Assembly (NCBI GenBank): GCA_019059635.1
Contig: JAGVRJ010000007.1
Coordinates: forward strand, 868,001 to 932,000
Direction of reading: 5' to 3'
Source: Proales similis
Taxonomy: Eukaryota > Rotifera > Eurotatoria > Ploima > Proalidae
Length of the DNA: 64,000 nt
The translations under genes and the position numbers were made by a program. Shown piece after piece: positions 1 through 10,200 of the stretch. A model generated the notes under the pieces. That model was given only the letters and a program-made list of their open reading frames with translations, was not told the DNA's origin and searched no databases. Position 1 is the first letter of the stretch. The number at the start of each line of letters is the position of its first letter.

Positions 1-1694
1 AACTCTCTGTGTTTGCTCAAGGTAAATAAGGAAAGTAGAAGTTGCGCAAGATTACTTAAACAACAAGCCATCTCCACCCATTTCTACTAATCTGCTCTTA
101 TTTATTGACCTCGTTTGGACCACGGGCTTGACGGCGATAAATTGCTACCTGAAGCTTCGAGTAAACATCTCGTGCCTTTCTCGAAAAAAGTGATTCAAAG
201 GCAACTAGCACGTAGGCCTCGTTTGGCCACTTGTGCTCAACTTGTCTTGCCAACCTGACTCGGCAGACAACGCCCATTATTTGGTTTCGTTTACACGCCA
301 AGACAAACGCCGACATGTGCTGCTCGAGAGCATGCACAGACGTTTGGCGATCTGCGTCCAAGATAAACGCAGCCAAGCAAATAATCGTTGCTTAATGAAT
401 TATCGAAATTTAATTAAGCCAGGAAGGGCTGCCTCCGACTGGCCTAATAGAAAGCCACCGGTCTTTGATCGCTTCTCTATTTCTCTTGCGAATTGCTGTT
501 TATGCCAAGCTGACGCGCTCGTGTTTATTGCTTGCGTTTATTAAATGATTAATCTTTTTGAAGAAATTGACAGCCGCGTTTATTCACTCATAACTCACAA
601 CGCCGCTGGCTTTCATCTCGCTTCGTTTTTTGCCTCATTCCTGAACACATTGCAGTTGTTTATCTTTGATCAAATTGTTTCTTATTGACATTCAAGACTC
701 GTCAAGTCTGTCGTCCTTAAACGATTTCGTTTCTTCGTTCCCCCCTTTTTTTTCTACTGCCAAATCTTTTACCCCATATCTCGCTCTTTTGTTCTTCGTT
801 TTCTGTAATACACCGCTCAGTCTTCTGTGAACCATTCAACCGCGTATTCGGTCGTCTTAGAACGGTTTAACTTGTGATATAGAACAGCTGCACATGAGTC
901 GGTTTATTTTCATCAAATGAAGCCAAGCGTCGATTGTTAATCAATCGTCCACATGTTCTACCTCTCGGCCACGCTTTTCAAATCAGACCAGCAGTTCGAA
1001 ATGGCCGGCACCGATTGGCTGAGTTGAGCAGGCGCTCTACCAGATCTTTTATCAATTCCAAGGCCCCTTAGCACTTTCCGTTCTATTCGATTGCTCGAAT
1101 GGCCAACTCTAAGCTTCTGCCCTTCGAGCTTTATCGGCCAGAAATCTTCTAATTTATACAAACAATCAGCTCGGGACTTGATCAATTTTCCGGCCATAAA
1201 CAATTCAATTGATTTCGTTCTCAGTCGATTGCGTCAGATTTCGGCATTTACAGTTCAGTCAGTTCCGCTTCATCTCAGCGCCTCGAAGCTGCTGTTTACT
1301 CAATCCAAACAGTCTGGACAATCTTATTAGATTTGAATTTATGGCTTATTCCTCTCTTATCAAATTTCTGATCACTTCCATCCAAATTGTTTATGAGCGG
1401 CCGAAGCCTTTTAAGACTTGCGCAACGATTCATTAATTCAGTCGTCCGTCTCTCACAGGACCTCCGCTTTTGTATTTTTTTTGAGCAAGCGGACTCATGA
1501 CTCTTGGGCTAAACTCATGTTCTCAGCAGCTTGGCCCCTTTCTTCAATCGCGCATCTAAATGCTCAAATTTTTATTCAGACGAGAATCGTTAGTCATGTT
1601 GCAAAAATCATTTGGAAGAATTGGAACGGAAAACTGAATAGAATTGAAAATTGAAAAGAAAGCAACAAATCAAGTGGAAATTGTTCATGTTGTT
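1..1694. other. No gene recognised at left edge
   Basis: About 1.7 kb, AT-rich. The longest open frames on either strand are 75-103 codons, none resembles a known family, and none has convincing splice partners. The stretch lies downstream of the minus-strand EGF-Hog gene, so part of it is probably that gene's 3' UTR and then intergenic DNA. Confidence 0.5.
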
Positions 1695-3815
1695 CTAATT
1701 GACGTTTAAGAGAAGATTTGTAAGCTTTAGCGACGATACAATCGTGTATAGGAACCGAGAGTAGCTCTCGTACATGTCTGGAGTGATGGTCACGTAAGCG
1801 CTCAGGTAATTTAAAACGCTGAAAAGCAGCTGGGCCAACTGGTGGCTTTTGATAACGGCAAAACAGGAGGTGTGAACGCTGTCCACTATGATGGTGCCTG
1901 TCTCGGTCAATGGCGTGTACAGACCCATCTGCTGGCTTTTCTCACTTGTTTCAACTCTCACCCAGTCGGTCTCTGCTTTCATTGCATCCACGTAGAGTAT
2001 CAAGTCTCCGATTTTAGCCTCCGCAGCCGACACATATTCAGGCTCACTTGACTCATCTGTTTTCAAGTAGATCAAGTGACGAGCTGTGAGCTGAATTTGT
2101 CTTGTCTGGCTTTTAGCATTGAAGCCCAGCTTGACGAAATCGCCTGTCTCGTTCTCTGCCCGATGCAGGAAGCTAAGAACTCTGCTGGTTTTACTCGAGC
2201 CATTGTCCACGCTGACTGCAACTTCGTCATCGACTCTCAACTCGTCCAGTCTCTTTTCGACAAGCTTGCCTCCAATTTGCACAAACACTTTGCCACTTGC
2301 CGGAAAGCATTCTGAATTTGTTCAATTCAACGGTCTAGAACAAGGCGATTGAGAGCCAACTTACCAAACCATGGCCAGTAAATATTACGAGGCTGAGCCG
2401 AATCCAACTCTTCTCTGTCTCTGAGTTTGTTGAAAGTGAACACAGGCACGTAATCTTCACGGTCGAATACTTTCACAGGTTTTTCCTCAGCCAAATTGGA
2501 GTCCGCAAGCTTGGTTGTCTCAATTGTTGTGGTTCTTGATCGCTTAGAAGAGAAGACCGTCGTTTCGGTTGATTCGGCGCTCGTGCTCGAACTACTCTCG
2601 ACTTGTTCAATCTCGTCCTCAATTTCACTTGACTTTACTTGGCCAGTCTTATTAAATTGAGGCTCAGTTTGACATCGATCACCACTGAAACCATTCAGAC
2701 AAATACATATGCCGTCAATTAGCAGTCCATCATTTTCACATTCGATGTCCTTCTTCCCTTGTGATGTAATAGACTCGGTTGTTGACACGATGGTCGTATC
2801 AACTAACTCAGTTGTTGACTGAGTCGTTCTTGCTGAACTTGAATGAGGCTCTTTCCTTTTATCGCATAACTCGCCCTCGAAACCTTGATCGCAAACGCAT
2901 CCTTTGTCAGTGAAGCATTTACCGTTCTGGCACTTGATCAGGGCACATTCGTCGATTCGATCGCAGAATTTGCCAACTGCCGGTGGTACGCACTCACAAG
3001 TGCCATTCTTGAGGCATTTGCCCATCTGGCATGTATTGTAAGTGCAGCGTTCAATCGTGTTCTCGCTCTTTGGAATAAAAGTGTTCGGCGTGTATATGAG
3101 TCGAACTGGATCCATCAATTGGCCAAGCTCTTCAGCACGAAGAGCAGGAGGCTTCTTTGATATTTTTATTTCAGCTAGAGATTTTGCTTTCTCAGTGCTT
3201 TTTCTCGGCGTCGTCGTCGTCGTCGCCGTCGTTGGGCTAGTTGTCGCTTCAGAGGTTAAAACTTGGCTGGTGAAAGTGTTGGTGGATTGAGTCGTTTCTG
3301 ATTCAATAGACTCATCGGGCTGTTGCTTTAGAGCGCAGTATTTGCCTCTAAACGAGCCGATACAGATACAACGGAAGCCCGAGCGAGCGTTCTGTACGCA
3401 AACTCCGGAGTTCCAGCACGGATTCGACGAGCAGACATCGCTCGGATTTGGAGCCGCTCTGTCACATCGCTTGCCCATAATATACTAAGAAATGAAAAGT
3501 TCAATTAGAGCCGATCGAGGTGGTTTAAGCATCTTCTCAACCTTATCGCAGTGACAAACGAATTCGGTTCCGTTCTTGACGTTTTCACAACGACCATAGC
3601 GGCAATTCCTTTCGTGTAGTCGCGAATTTTTCTGCTGTGCACAGGCCTGGTCGTAATCGCCGTCGGGCGTGAGCTCGTCGATGCCTTGACGATTTCATAT
3701 TAAAACGCTTTCATCCTCTCTCTGTTTGACAAACTCAATTCTTACCCAGAATGAACGAAGAGGATGGAAAATTAAAGCACAAAAAAATGCATAAAAGTGC
3801 GCATTTCCATTGCAT
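1695..3815 (-). CDS. Secreted multi-EGF protein with C-terminal Hedgehog-type Hint (Hog) domain
   Basis: Four exons fit by splice sites and phase: 3746-3815, 3542-3684, 2365-3484 and 1695-2311, giving about 649 aa. The start at 3815 opens a hydrophobic signal peptide (MQWKCALLCIFLCFNF). About five EGF-like modules follow, each with six-cysteine spacing (for example ending GKRC, GKYC, GKFC, GELC, GDRC), separated by Thr/Ser-rich linkers. The last exon codes for a Hint domain: it opens with CFPASGKVFV, has the TARH block (Hedgehog TxxH) and the closing block GTIIVDSVHTSCFAVIKSHQ. In Hedgehog this domain cleaves itself before the Cys and attaches sterol to the N-terminal part. No Hedgehog signalling (Hedge) domain is present, so this is a Hog relative, not Hedgehog. 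An intron lies one base-step before the Hint Cys. Autoprocessing is inferred; the residue before Cys is Glu, not Gly. Confidence 0.85.
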
Positions 3816-5427
3816 TTTGAAGTTGGTTTCTTCAAGCTAATATCGAATCTAAATGTTTAGAAAATTCCTACTCTTCTTTTGGACTCGTTGACCGATGTAA
3901 CTTAGAGACCAACGGCCAACGTGAATCGGCCAGAATATCAGTGAAACAAGCAAACAAAAAAAAAAACGCAGCTGCTTGGCAAACAGGTGGCGTTTAATCG
4001 GAATCAAAATAAAAAAATAAAAAGAAAAGACCCATCCGATCAGAGTATGCTCCAAACATGCCAACTAAGAAGCAGTGTAGGCACGTGTCTGTCTTAAATA
4101 TGCGTCTTATTTAAATCTCATAAACGTATTAATTACGAATACTTTCTCCGTTTTTATATTTTCAATGCGTGCCTTAATCGGATGGAAGATTAGGCGTGCA
4201 GCAAAGAGAGTCTACGCGCTTAGCAAAAGAGATTAAAAAAAAATTGCGAATAAAAAATCGAGGTGGACATTTGCTCGCGGAGAGCAGAAAATCGCATTTT
4301 CTTCTCTTCGTTCTTAACAGCCGGCGACTACTCTCTTATTTGAGGCAACTTAGCAGCGAGGGTGCAGCCACGAGCCGGCGCGTTCTCTTTCCAAAGTAAC
4401 CGACACGCTATGGCTAAAGCCGCTTTTCGGTCATCTTAAACCATCGGCGACGCATAGGCGAAATTTGAGAGTGAACTGGACTCGAATCGAATTCGGTGCG
4501 TATAAATAGATTTTAGACGAGCGACTAGTGAACAAATAGCGCGCATCTTGACGGTGCTGTTGTTTTCTACCTTCGTGCCGTCCGCCTTGCTAATTAACGA
4601 TGACTATGGCGAGGTAAAACAAGATCATAGGCAGAAAGAAAACTTCTCAATGTTGATCTTGTGTGGACATGTAAATTGCCACCATTCAGCAAAGCAAATG
4701 TTTACCCGTGAGCCTAACGCTCGAATGAATGCGCGCCAATGTAAGAATTTAGGCAGAACGGGTCGAAGCGACTTCGTGCGCATAAATAAGACATCACTCC
4801 TTATGATCGGTGCTTGTTGTCAATGATGCTTTGGTTTGTTTATTCGTAGCCTACGTGACAAAACAGCTCATCGTTTATCGATCACGTTAGCTTGTTTGCC
4901 AAAAGGCGACATGCCGCCTAAATGATCACAGCCTCAATATTGTCCCATTAACCTATTAAAAGAAATAAAAAGCCCAGCAAACACGGCCAATTCGGTGGAA
5001 TGGAGTTGTAGTGCACGTTCGATGAACTTATGCCGTCCGAGCCCATCTCATTAGATCTTTATTACACTCGAAAGAATGCAAGTCTACCTAGTTTCCCATC
5101 TTATCACATTTAACAGGCAATAATCCGTCCGCTCGTCCCCTTCTCTTCTTCCTCCTCCTCGTATTTCCCACTCTATCCTTAGCATCGTTTTTTCTATCTG
5201 TTCCGCTCAAGTAGTCAAATATTCGCACTGTAGCTCGGTTCATCTGCTCGTTTTACCTTAAGCCCTAATCATTTCCATTCTTTGTTCTCTATCTCTTTGG
5301 ACCTCAACTGGACCTAAAAAAAGTTGCGATTTAGATAGGACCGATCGTTATATTTTATTTACAAATTCTCAATTAACTTAAACAGCTTGTAAGACGCAAA
5401 ACTACAAGCGAATTGCAAACGAAGCAT
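3816..5427. other. Intergenic, no gene recognised
   Basis: About 1.6 kb between two minus-strand genes. A TATAAATA on the plus strand at about 4501 is followed by a hydrophobic frame (about 4548-4617) that ends at a GT donor-like site but has no ATG. I do not call it a gene. Part of the left side should be the promoter of the EGF-Hog gene. Confidence 0.4.
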
Positions 5428-6114
5428 TCAAACATGCAAGCTGATTCGGTCGTAGGCACTTGGATACTCGCCGATTCGAACAAAATTGGGCTCGAATTGT
5501 TCGATTGACGACTGCTCATGATTGAAGTTGGTTGAGGTTCGGCGAGATATGCTCAACACGTTCGATTTGGAAGTGGCGCTCCAGTGTTGGTCACGAGCAT
5601 AGCGGTTGCGTCTGTTTTGTTTGTAAATTTCAATTCTTCTCTGCTCTTCTTCCTCGTCGCTGAGCTCATTTTCCCATCTAAGACTCGAATTGTTGCGAAG
5701 GTCATCAATGCGACTCTTGAAATTGCCCGATACAGACATGAATGACTTTTTGCCTGCGTCTCCGCTCTGGTCGCCTTCGCCGATGCGCATGGCATTTGAT
5801 TTCTTGCCTTTTGAATTGATTTTTTTCGATTTCTTGCGTTCGACTACGTTTGCCATGCTGTTCTCGTTTAGCGAGCTCAACGTTGGAATCTTGGGCAACT
5901 GGGCCGTTTGTTTGCTCGCCATTTTTTTACTTGGCGCTCGCTTTTTCCCATTCTTCTCTTTCCTCGTTGCCTTAGTAGCTTGCTCGTTAAGCAATGCTGC
6001 CGAATCGTTGTTAATCATTGGCAGCGGAGCGCATTTGCTAGTCCCACCATCTGTCTCATGATGAGCTTGCTCGTCTGATGGCAACGGCTCGCTTATTATC
6101 GGCGGTAAATTCAT
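5428..6114 (-). CDS. LIAT1-like protein (ligand of arginyltransferase ATE1)
   Basis: Single-exon frame of 228 aa, start at 6114. The first two thirds are low-complexity and Lys-rich (several KK/RK clusters, typical of a nuclear or nucleolar disordered tail). The conserved block is near residues 160-190: SLRWENELSDEEEEQRRIEI, followed by YKQNRRNRY. From memory this matches the LIAT1 signature (LRW, acidic stretch, then YKxNRRKRY), the region reported to bind ATE1. The C-terminal 35 residues are unrecognised. The function is inferred from that one block. No introns are needed. It is the last gene before the 1 kb gap upstream of CCT5. Confidence 0.55.
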   Translation of the reverse strand: MNLPPIISEPLPSDEQAHHETDGGTSKCAPLPMINNDSAALLNEQATKATRKEKNGKKRAPSKKMASKQTAQLPKIPTLSSLNENSMANVVERKKSKKINSKGKKSNAMRIGEGDQSGDAGKKSFMSVSGNFKSRIDDLRNNSSLRWENELSDEEEEQRRIEIYKQNRRNRYARDQHWSATSKSNVLSISRRTSTNFNHEQSSIEQFEPNFVRIGEYPSAYDRISLHV

Positions 6115-7099
6115 ATCTGCCGTTCAGAGACCACTTTTAAAGCTCATGCCCAAAATTCACTTGTGAGTAGGCAGGCACGCTCTGAACTTTCGTCAGTTGT
6201 GATTAGCCGTTATTGTTTGTTACACTTGTTTCTTTTAAACAACTCTCCTACCGCGATAGTGATGCATTAAAACAATAGGAACGATGGAAAATTTCAGTTT
6301 ATGCAAACGGAGAAATTCTGCAAATTTTAAACTCAGTTATTTTAATTAGACAGGAGAACCAGAGAAAGAGAAAGGCGAAAAAAAAGAACGCGCGAGCGAG
6401 TGAGCAAATTTCGCCTCCAACTCAATTTGATGCGAAACGTAATCGCATAAAGCCAGACCGAGAAGCCGATAAAGCGATAATGAATAGAGATGCATTTACT
6501 CTGCGTCTCGTCTTTATTGAATTGTTCAGGCGCTGCAAGCGTCTTGACAGGAAAACAGCGCCTATCGACGCCGCTGCTTGCTGATGTTGCCGGTGCCAGC
6601 GCCGCGAGCTCTTTGCAACCATAGTTTGAGCGCGCAAGGTGAAATTCATAATTTAGGTTTTAGAAGAAATTTTCACTTCTTTCGAGTCAACTTTGGTTTT
6701 TCGCCGTGGCTTCACTTTCCCTCCATTGTTCTAAACGCCTCCAACTCAAACAAAATACGCGCTAGCAAAAATAAACTTTTGCTCTTTTCCTCTTGATCAA
6801 ACTTACTCTGCGAACGAACTGAAGCTAGCAAAAGCAAGTCTGAAAGTAGACAATCAACGATAGTCAGAGTGCTAGAAAAGAAATCGCTGCATTGAATTAA
6901 TTGACTTTTCAACTTTTTTTTTTTTTTGGTTGGGTTTCAATCGATATTTTTATTAGATGAGTATGAGATGGTTGATAAATAGTAAACGAAAGTGAGCAAA
7001 GGCAGAGTGAAAATAGTTGCAACTCCAATTTTGAATTTTTTTTTGCGGGCGGTTGTTTGTTATTGTGCAATGCGCTGCTGGCGCTGGCCTCTCGCATGT
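6115..7099. other. Intergenic, no gene recognised
   Basis: About 1 kb. Only short frames, an AT-rich region and poly-T/poly-A runs near 6910-6930 and 7034-7043. It should contain the LIAT1-like promoter on the left and the CCT5 3' UTR on the right. Confidence 0.4.
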
Positions 7100-8971
7100 C
7101 TAGTCCATGGATTCACCAGGCATGCGAATGTCATCGATCTTGAGTATCATTCTGACAAGTTGTGTTGCCAAATAGATCTGCTGCTTCTTGCCGATCAAAG
7201 TCTCAATCACTCCCTGAGTTTTCATATCTAAAGGAAAGGGCAGCCATTTGCTTATTAATGAGAAGAGTGTAATCGCAGCATCAAAAGAGGCATACCATTG
7301 TTGCCAGTGTGAAGACAGTCCACTCCAAGGCGAGGATTGTTCTCAGTTACCTGCCGTGACTTGATATCAGTCAATGTTTCGATCGGCGCAAGTCCACTAT
7401 TCTCGGCCAAAGCCAACGGAGTTGACTCGAGAGCATCGCCGAACGCTCTCATCGCGTATTGCTCTAGCGAAGCGACTTTGTTCGCTGCCTCGGAGACGGC
7501 CAGAGAACAGGAGATCTCGGCCGCTCCACCGCCGTAAACCACTCGGTTGTCGCGAATCAAATTCCTAACCACACAGAGAGCGTCGTGGAGGGCTCGTTTG
7601 GCTTCTTCAATAATCATTTTGTTTCCACCTCGAATAAAAATGGTGACTGCACGCGAGTTCTTGCACTCCTCAATAACAAGCATATGGTCCCTGGTAGTTC
7701 CAAACGAGAGCTCACGGACGATGCCAGCGCTGCCCAATTTCTCTGCTCTCAGCTCGCTGAACCGGGGCACAATTCGGCCGCCGGTGGCTATCGCAATCAG
7801 TTCAATCTCGGGGCCTCCTACCCATCGAACAGCCGGCAACTCATGTTGAAGCAGCAAGTGATTGGCCTCGTCGTCGAAACCCCACTGGCAGATGACAAGG
7901 TTGCATCCGGTCTCTTTGACCTTTTTGAACCAACTGCTGAATCTGAGCAACCAAACTAACTGAGGACACGTTTGCATACCTGTCGAATCATTTCCTCAAA
8001 TTTGTTCTTTTCATATTCGCGCAACTTGCGATAGTCCTCGACCGAGGTCACATCAAGCTTATGCTTGGTCTTGGGCTTAGGCGGCTCAAACGGACAAGTG
8101 AGGATTGCAATCTTGGCATCTTTGACCTGCTTGGGCATTTGCGGATGGGAAAAGTCTTTGTCGACCACCACTCCTTTGACCAAGACCGTGTCCTCCAGCT
8201 TTCCGCCTACTTTGCCTTCCACTTTGATCAGCTCAAAGTCGACATCCTTTCGCTCCATATCGGCCACTGCCAAGATGGCGTTCACCGCAATCTCAGCCAT
8301 TTGTCGATGGCATCGGTTAATGCTTTGAATTGAAATCAAATTTAGTTGCCGATTGTTGGAAGGCTTTAAATTTCTTACATCTTGGAGCCGAGGGTGGTCA
8401 TGGCAGTTTTGATAAGCGGCTCAAGGTTGTTCAAATCGACCGGATAGCTCTCAGCTATTTTATCGAGCTGCTGAGCAGCTACTTTGGCGGCCATCTCATA
8501 GCCGTCAGCAATACGGATCGGATGGATTCCTTTGTCAAGCAAGCCTTCAGCTTGTTCAAGAAGAGCTCCAGCGAGTACAACAACACCGGTGGTTCCGTCT
8601 CCGATCTCGTCGTCTTGAGATTTAGCCAGCTGCACAAGGAGCTTGGCAATTTCATTGTCGACATCCATCTGGTTAAGAATGGTTGCGCCGTCGTTGGTTA
8701 CGGTCACATCGCCATCGGCAGAGACCATCATCTTGTCTAAGCCTTTCGGTCCGAGAGACGTTTTCAAAGTGCTCGCAATCGACCTAGCGGCCAGAATATG
8801 TGACTAAAATGAAAACGGTTACAACCAGAAACCGAGCGAGCTTTGAGAGCTGCTTGTTACCTTGTGGGCCTCGATTCCGCTCAATCGGCTTTTTGAGTCC
8901 TGATCTTTGATTATAATGAACGGACGGCCGTACTCGTCAAAAGCCAATTGTCCTGGAGTTGCAGACGGCAT
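7100..8971 (-). CDS. CCT5: T-complex protein 1 subunit epsilon (CCT5)
   Basis: Subunit of the cytosolic TRiC/CCT chaperonin that folds actin, tubulin and other proteins using ATP. Five exons join in frame: 8861-8971, 8379-8803, 7980-8322, 7296-7920 and 7100-7227, giving 543 aa, close to the usual 541. The start at 8971 gives [18 protein letters not shown], matching epsilon ([17 protein letters not shown]). The ATP-binding signatures [21 protein letters not shown] and [20 protein letters not shown] are intact, as are the epsilon-typical [19 protein letters not shown] and the C-terminal MPGESMD. It starts about 410 bp from the divergent LRR gene, so the two may share a promoter region. Confidence 0.96.
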
Positions 8972-9381
8972 TTTTCTTCCTTGCAAACTGGATGTAAATT
9001 GAATCTAAATGACGCCAAATATGCATGAAATACCGCGACCACAATCGACAAAGTTCAATAGGACTGGCCGCTTTCGAAAAAAAGAATAGAAGTGAGAGAG
9101 AGAGTAAAACACTACATGCGGTTGCCATCGAACTAATGGCCAGGCATGCAGAATAAAATTCATTCTTGTTCATATTCATAAAAATACTCTAATGTACATT
9201 ATCGGTTACTAGACTACACAAATCAGTGTTTGATATGAGAGACTGGCGGCCGAATGTGCACGAGTGTGCGCGCTCCACTTCTAGATTTTGTTTTTTCAAC
9301 AAGCAAAGAGAGTCGGTTTATTTTGACTGATTTATGGCACATAAATGTCTACTCAGGCTAAGCGCTTAAAACAAAAGAAAA
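8972..9381. promoter_or_regulatory. Divergent promoter interval between CCT5 and LRR gene
   Basis: About 410 bp between two start codons that face away from each other. No clear TATA box close to either start. It includes a short GA repeat near 9095-9105. The regulatory role is inferred from position only. Confidence 0.35.
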
Positions 9382-10119
9382 ATGGAGAAGAAATACGAAA
9401 TAGCGCTTTACGATGACGAGCTCTATGGGCCCAGATCAAAGTTCAAGCTCAAACAAGGCGTGACCAACGTGTACAAGCCTCTGCCCGACAATGTGTACCA
9501 ATGCGGCCATAGGATAAAAGTGCTTGATTTGAGTTCAGATCGTAAGACTGTTCTCCATGCCAATCGACTGCAGCAAATTCCCTCAAAGATTTGCACACGC
9601 TTGCTCAATTTGCGGGAGCTCAATTTGGACTGGAACAATCTGGAGCTCATACCCGAGAGCATTTCGAATTTGAAATTACTGGAGCGCATCACCCTGGCCA
9701 ATAATCGTCTCGAGCGTCTGCCAGAAACGATGCTTAAACTTGAAAAGCTCAAGAGCGTGCATTTGGCTAAAAATCGCTTTAAACTATTTCCACTGGTCGT
9801 TTGCTACCTGAAGCAGTTAAGATTTCTGGATCTGACCGACAATTCGATTGATTCGATTCCAGATCAAATTCGACTCCTATCGACCACGCTCACATGCCTT
9901 CTACTAACGAACAATCAAATTGACGAAGTGCCGGACGCTCTGTGTGACTGCGTTCATTTGAACACTCTCTGGCTGAGTTCAAACAAGATTAGAAAATGGC
10001 CGGACAGGATGGCAGAATTGACCGATATCGGTTGGAATGAGCATGCGTCTCTTTCAAGTTGTTTTGAATCCAACCCGCTGAGGCCACCGATAGACCGCAT
10101 TGACTCGAAGCATTTTTAA
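9382..10119 (+). CDS. Leucine-rich-repeat protein, intracellular
   Basis: Single exon, 245 aa, no signal peptide. At least six LRRs run from about residue 45 to 215 with the pattern LxxLxLxxNxLxxIP (for example LRELNLDWNNLELIPESISN, LERITLANNRLERLPETMLK). The repeats are the 23-residue Shoc2/RSU1-like type (LPxx). The start is the first ATG in frame, and the downstream stop is 80 bp from the end of the convergent polymerase gene. LRR proteins of this size usually bind other proteins; the partner cannot be read from sequence. It could be an LRRC57/LRRC20-like gene, but I do not claim orthology. Confidence 0.8.
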   Translation: MEKKYEIALYDDELYGPRSKFKLKQGVTNVYKPLPDNVYQCGHRIKVLDLSSDRKTVLHANRLQQIPSKICTRLLNLRELNLDWNNLELIPESISNLKLLERITLANNRLERLPETMLKLEKLKSVHLAKNRFKLFPLVVCYLKQLRFLDLTDNSIDSIPDQIRLLSTTLTCLLLTNNQIDEVPDALCDCVHLNTLWLSSNKIRKWPDRMAELTDIGWNEHASLSSCFESNPLRPPIDRIDSKHF

Positions 10120-10200
10120 ATTATGAAAATTAGTTTATTTATTGCAGCAGTCAACAACAGTGAATGTTTGATAATTTACGCTCAATTTTTAAGCCAATTT

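Noticed and set aside
4501-4620. TATA box followed by a signal-peptide-like frame ending at a GT donor (possible first exon of a secreted peptide)
   Set aside because: The frame has no ATG and no downstream exon that continues it; hydrophobic runs of this length arise by chance.
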